From: Aquirhabdus sp.
Lineage (GTDB): Bacteria > Pseudomonadota > Gammaproteobacteria > Pseudomonadales > Moraxellaceae
Assembly: GCA_030151145.1 (NCBI GenBank)
Contig: JASLEL010000014.1
Span: forward strand, 1 to 9,469
Direction of reading: 5' to 3'
DNA: 9,469 bases
Shown: positions 5,933 to 9,469 of the stretch, one piece after another
Position numbering within the stretch: the first letter of the stretch is position 1
Layout: the number at the start of each line of letters is the position of its first letter
Program-made: the position numbers and the translations under genes
The notes under the pieces: model-generated
Seen by the model: only the letters and a program-made list of their open reading frames with translations
Told to the model about the DNA's origin: nothing
Database searches by the model: none

Positions 5933-8900
5933 ATGATGAATTTTAACCTCTCCGCCTGGGCGCTCAAGAACCGTCAACTGGTGCTGTATTTCATGATCCT
6001 GCTCGGCATCGTCGGCATGATCTCCTATACCAAGCTCGGTCAGAGTGAGGACCCACCGTTTACCTTTAAGGTCATGGTGGTGCAGACGCTCTGGCCCGGT
6101 GCCAATGCCGACGAAGTGGCACGCCTCGTCACCGATCCGATCGAAAAGAAACTGATGGAGACGGGTGAATACGACAAGATCATCTCCTACTCACGGCCCG
6201 GCGAGTCGATGGTGACCTTTATGGCCCGCGACTCGATGCACTCCAAGGACGTCCCCGACCTGTGGTATCAGGTCCGGAAGAAAATCGGCGATATCCGGCA
6301 GAGTCTGCCCGCCGATATCCAAGGGCCGTACTTTAATGATGAATTCGGCGATACCTACGGCAACATTTATGCGCTCTCAGGCAAAGGCTATGACTATGCC
6401 GTGCTGAAAGACTACGCCGACCGCCTGCAATTAGAACTGCAGAATGTGCCCGACGTCAGCAAGGTCGATCTGATCGGCCTTCAGGATGAGAAAATCTGGG
6501 TCGATGTCTCCAATACCAAGATCGCCAATCTCGGCGTGTCGCTCGCAGCCGTGCAGCAGGCGCTGCAAGCGCAGAACGTGGTGACGCCCGCAGGCTATTT
6601 TGAGACGCCGACTGACCGGATACAGATGCGGGTCGGCGGACGCTTTAAGACCGTGGATGAGATTCGTCATTTCCCCTTGCAGCTCGGCACCCAGACGGTG
6701 CAATTGGATCAGATCGCCGATGTGCATCGTGGCTTTAGTGATCCGGCCGAGCCGCGCATGCGCTTTATGGGTGAGGATGCCATCGGTATCGCGGTGTCGA
6801 TGAAGCCTGGCGGCGACATTCTGGCTTTGGGCAAGAATCTGCAAACCACCTTCCAGTCCTTACAACAGCGCCTGCCGGTCGGGATGGAGTTGCGTAAAGT
6901 CTCTGACCAGCCCGCCGCGGTCAAGTCCGGGGTGAGCGAGTTTATCGATGCCTTGGGCGAGGCGGTGATCATTGTCCTGATCGTGAGCTTCTTCTCCTTG
7001 GGCTTCAGGACCGGGACGGTGGTGGCGCTGGTGATTCCACTTGTGCTGGCGATGACCTTTGCGGTGATGCATTTCTTTGATATCGGTCTGCATAAGATCT
7101 CACTTGGCGCGCTGGTGCTGGCACTGGGTCTGCTCGTCGATGATGCGATCATTGCGGTTGAGATGATGTCGATCAAGATGGAGCAGGGCTTGAGTCGCTT
7201 AAGCGCCGCAAGCTATGCATGGACTTCGACGGCGTTTCCGATGCTGACCGGTACCCTGATCACGGCGGCGGGTTTCCTGCCGATTGCGACCGCCGAGTCG
7301 AGTACGGGTGAGTACACGCGCTCAATCTTTGAGGTGGTGACGATTGCGCTCCTCGTGTCGTGGCTGGCGGCGGTGGTCTTTGTGCCTTATTTGGGTGATT
7401 TGCTCCTGCCTGACTTTGCCAAGCAACGGCTGAAAGGCCAGCAGGGCAGTCTATGGCAGCGATTACGCGGTAAACGTCCAGCGTCACCTGAGCCGGTTCC
7501 TGAGCCTGTGAATATGCCTATCGTTGCTACTCAGCAGCGTGATGGCCTGCACGATCATGAGGGGCACGATCCCTACGCCACACCGTTTTACCAGCGCTTC
7601 CGCCGTATAGTCACATGGTGTCTGCAGTATCGTAAGACGGTGATCGCGATTACGGTGGCGGCTTTTGTGGTGTCGATCGGGCTGTTTAGCCTCGTGCCGC
7701 AGCAGTTTTTTCCGGCGTCGAGTCGGCTGGAGCTCATGGTCGATATGAAACTGACCGAAGGTGCGTCCTTGCTTGCGACGGAGGCCCAAGCCAAGAAGCT
7801 TGAAGCCTTGCTTAAGACCCAAAAAGGCATCGACAACTACGTCAGCTATGTCGGGACCGGTTCGCCGCGCTTCTACCTGCCGCTCGATCAGCAGTTGCCG
7901 CAGGCGAGCTTTACCCAGTTCGTGATTCTTGCCAAGACGCTGGAGGATCGTGAGCGACTGCGCGTGTGGCTGATCCAGACGCTCAATCAGCAATTCCCCG
8001 ATGTGCGTACCCGTGTGTCGCGCTTGGAGAATGGTCCACCCGTGGGCTATCCAGTGCAGTTCCGCGTGTCGGGTGAGGATATCCCGACCGTGCGGGCACT
8101 TGCGCGACAGGTAGCCGCCAAGATCCAGGAGAATCCGCATGTGGTCAATGTCCATCTGGACTGGGAGGAGCCGAGCAAGTCGATTTTCCTCAATATCGAT
8201 CAGAACCGCGCGCGCATCCTCGGGGTCAACAGTCAGGATCTGGCGAACTTCCTGCAAAGCTCTCTGACCGGCGCAGCCGTCAGTCAGTATCGTGAGAATA
8301 AATCCCTGATCGACATTCAGGTGCGCGGTACGGCGCTGGAGCGGAGTCAGGTCAGCGCGCTGTCGAGTTTGTCGGTGCCGTCGACCAATGGTGGCACGGT
8401 ATCGCTGTCACAGATAGCGACCATTGAGTATGGCTTTGAAGAGGGCATCATCTGGCGTCGTGACCGTCTGCCAACGGTGACGGTGCGTGCCGATATCTAT
8501 GACAACACCCAGCCCGTGACGCTGGTCAATCAGATTTCACCGACGCTGGATGGTATCCGCAAGGTGCTGCCCGCAGGCTACAAGCTGGACGTTGGCGGTA
8601 CGGTTGAGGATTCGGCGCGCGGGCAGAAGTCGGTCAATGCCGGGATGCCGCTGTTCCTCGTGGTGGTGATCACCCTGCTGATGCTACAGCTTAAGAGCGG
8701 CTCTCGTGCGGCGATTGTCTTTATGACTGCGCCGTTGGGCTTGATTGGCGTGACGCTGTTCTTGCTGCTCTTCCAGCAGCCGTTTGGCTTCGTTGCCATG
8801 CTGGGGACGATTGCGCTGTCGGGGATGATCATGCGTAATTCGCTGATCCTGATCGATCAGATTGAGCAGGATATTCACGCGGGATCTAGCCCTTGGACGG

Positions 8901-9133
8901 CGGTGATCGATGCGACGGTGCGGCGCTTAAGGCCGATTGTGCTGACGGCGATGGCGGCGGTATTGGCGATGATTCCGTTGTCGAGGAGTGTGTTCTTTGG
9001 GCCGATGGCGGTGGCGATCATGGGGGGATTGATTGTGGCGACGGCGTTGACGCTTTTATTCTTGCCGGCGTTGTATGCGGCGTGGTTTAGGGTGAAGGTG
9101 CCTGAGGCTGATGCGACTGCGTCAAACGCATGA
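5933..9133 (+). CDS. RND efflux permease (AcrB-like, HAE1 family)
   Basis: This inner-membrane trimeric pump subunit exports substrates using the proton gradient. At 1066 residues it is full length for the family (AcrB 1049). The plan is standard: first membrane segment about 14-34, porter loops, segments 2-6 about 340-490, a cytosolic linker to about 566, then the repeated half. Segment 4 carries the proton-relay pair D403-D404 in GLLVDDAIIAVE. In segment 10, where AcrB has Lys940 (SAKNAIL), this protein has R968 in GMIMRNSLILID, so a basic residue is kept. The N-terminal block KLGQSEDPPFTFK differs from AcrB and recalls the TriC-like branch, from memory only. The linker is longer than AcrB's and holds HDHEGHD (540-546). 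ATG 5933 is followed by a second ATG at 5936; GGGGGA at 5922-5927 suits either. Cytosolic, periplasmic and membrane parts look intact. No outer-membrane channel gene follows. Confidence 0.97.
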   Translation: MMNFNLSAWALKNRQLVLYFMILLGIVGMISYTKLGQSEDPPFTFKVMVVQTLWPGANADEVARLVTDPIEKKLMETGEYDKIISYSRPGESMVTFMARDSMHSKDVPDLWYQVRKKIGDIRQSLPADIQGPYFNDEFGDTYGNIYALSGKGYDYAVLKDYADRLQLELQNVPDVSKVDLIGLQDEKIWVDVSNTKIANLGVSLAAVQQALQAQNVVTPAGYFETPTDRIQMRVGGRFKTVDEIRHFPLQLGTQTVQLDQIADVHRGFSDPAEPRMRFMGEDAIGIAVSMKPGGDILALGKNLQTTFQSLQQRLPVGMELRKVSDQPAAVKSGVSEFIDALGEAVIIVLIVSFFSLGFRTGTVVALVIPLVLAMTFAVMHFFDIGLHKISLGALVLALGLLVDDAIIAVEMMSIKMEQGLSRLSAASYAWTSTAFPMLTGTLITAAGFLPIATAESSTGEYTRSIFEVVTIALLVSWLAAVVFVPYLGDLLLPDFAKQRLKGQQGSLWQRLRGKRPASPEPVPEPVNMPIVATQQRDGLHDHEGHDPYATPFYQRFRRIVTWCLQYRKTVIAITVAAFVVSIGLFSLVPQQFFPASSRLELMVDMKLTEGASLLATEAQAKKLEALLKTQKGIDNYVSYVGTGSPRFYLPLDQQLPQASFTQFVILAKTLEDRERLRVWLIQTLNQQFPDVRTRVSRLENGPPVGYPVQFRVSGEDIPTVRALARQVAAKIQENPHVVNVHLDWEEPSKSIFLNIDQNRARILGVNSQDLANFLQSSLTGAAVSQYRENKSLIDIQVRGTALERSQVSALSSLSVPSTNGGTVSLSQIATIEYGFEEGIIWRRDRLPTVTVRADIYDNTQPVTLVNQISPTLDGIRKVLPAGYKLDVGGTVEDSARGQKSVNAGMPLFLVVVITLLMLQLKSGSRAAIVFMTAPLGLIGVTLFLLLFQQPFGFVAMLGTIALSGMIMRNSLILIDQIEQDIHAGSSPWTAVIDATVRRLRPIVLTAMAAVLAMIPLSRSVFFGPMAVAIMGGLIVATALTLLFLPALYAAWFRVKVPEADATASNA

Positions 9134-9140
9134 TAAGCAG

Positions 9141-9173
9141 AAAGCCTGTCTGTGAAATATAGGCAGGCTTTTT
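9141..9173 (+). terminator. Rho-independent terminator of the efflux operon
   Basis: AAAGCCTGTCT (9141-9151) pairs with AGGCAGGCTTT (9161-9171) in an 11-base-pair stem with one T-G wobble and a 9-base loop. The stem runs into TTTTT (9169-9173). It starts 7 bases after the permease stop, so the operon ends here. The upstream A residues could let it work weakly in the other direction as well. Confidence 0.9.
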
Positions 9174-9194
9174 GACATCTGGGAGCCGCCTGCC

Positions 9195-9296
9195 GCGGGC
9201 CTCACTTTTGACTGGCCAAAAGTAAGCAAAAGCCCTTGTGATTGGAGAACTCGCCATCCATGGCTCAAACAGCTCCAATCACCACGTCCCTGTGAA
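9195..9296 (+). repeat. Two-hairpin intergenic repeat, left copy
   Basis: This is the left copy of a repeat whose inverted partner lies at 9365-9469. In order it has GCGGGCC; hairpin 1, ACTTTTG (9204-9210) with CAAAAGT (9217-9223) around ACTGGC; AAGCAAAA; hairpin 2, GTGATTGGAG (9238-9247) with CTCCAATCAC (9273-9282) around a 25-base loop that contains GCCATCCATGGC; then GTCCCTGTGAAA. It has no coding potential worth calling. It starts about 20 bases after the efflux terminator. It resembles REP/BIME or MITE-type intergenic repeats, but I cannot name the family. Confidence 0.8.
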
Positions 9297-9364
9297 AGAG
9301 CATGCTTTGCAATAGAGCGTGAGTTTTAACCCGCTTTTTTATGTGAATTCATAATGTGTGCTGT

Positions 9365-9469
9365 TGCTTTTCGCAGGGACGCTGAGCACAGCTGTCCGAG
9401 CCATGGATGGCGAGTTCTGTGCGAAAAAGGGGTTTTGCTTCCTTTTGCCCAGTCAAAAGGAGGGCCCGC
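9365..9469 (-). repeat. Two-hairpin intergenic repeat, right copy (inverted; may run past the window)
   Basis: On the minus strand from 9469 this copy reads GCGGGCC, then hairpin 1 (CCTTTTG 9441-9447 with CAAAAGG 9454-9460), AAGCAAAA, hairpin 2 (GCACAG 9386-9391 with CTGTGC 9417-9422, 25-base loop 9392-9416) and GTCCCTGCGAAA. The hairpin 2 loop matches the left copy at 23 of 25 positions. The stems differ but stay paired. The 68 bases between the copies (9297-9364) are more AT-rich and hold no gene that I can support. The outer end may lie beyond the window. Confidence 0.8.

Noticed and set aside
7484..8257. Long open frame on the minus strand opposite the RND permease (257 residues)
   Set aside because: It is fully antisense to a full-length conserved permease, and its composition is typical of a reverse-strand shadow in GC-rich coding DNA.
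9087..9278. Small minus-strand frame across the end of the permease and the repeat
   Set aside because: It spans the operon terminator and the left repeat copy, so it cannot be a conserved gene.
9195..9469. CRISPR array or toxin-antitoxin system at the right end
   Set aside because: There are only two copies, in inverted rather than direct orientation, with diverged stems and no spacers of regular length, and no open frame of supportable size.

Overview
The window reads as chromosomal DNA of a gammaproteobacterium, most likely in or near the Moraxellaceae/Pseudomonadales. Kup resembles, from memory, the Acinetobacter-type protein through to its C-terminal end, and the tRNA-Ser(GGA) is close to the E. 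coli form. Base composition looks moderately GC-rich (an estimate by eye, not a count), higher than typical Acinetobacter. No taxon below family level can be supported from sequence alone.

Layout. (1) 1-76: a tRNA-Ser(GGA) on the minus strand, cut by the window edge, with a good sigma70-type promoter at 87-115. (2) 213-2093: kup, a low-affinity K+ uptake transporter, transcribed away from the tRNA and closed by a strong terminator at 2117-2150. (3) 2347-3369: an exported DNA/RNA non-specific endonuclease of the Serratia NucA type (DRGH motif). (4) 3445-4176, minus strand: a TetR/AcrR-family repressor convergent with the nuclease. (5) 4177-4561: a 385-base divergent control region with nested palindromes at 4376-4424 (the likely operator) and several smaller hairpins in both leaders. 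(6) 4562-5917 and 5933-9133: a lipoprotein adaptor and an RND permease 15 bases apart, forming an efflux operon closed by a terminator at 9141-9173. (7) 9195-9469: a pair of about 100-base repeat copies in inverted orientation, reaching the window edge.

How the genes work together. Divergent tetR plus adaptor plus permease is the classic layout of a locally repressed tripartite efflux pump: the repressor would bind the palindrome cluster between the genes and be released by a pump substrate. No outer-membrane channel gene lies in the window, so the pump probably borrows a TolC/OprM-type protein encoded elsewhere. kup and the nuclease look like independent single-gene units.

Most interesting signal. 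The repeat pair after the efflux operon consists of two diverged copies of a two-hairpin module. Where the copies differ inside stems, both sides change together: four consecutive base pairs in hairpin 2 and one in hairpin 1. The 25-base loop of hairpin 2 is almost unchanged. This suggests selection on a folded RNA or single-stranded DNA, as in REP/BIME or MITE elements. I do not see a wholly new multi-gene system here.
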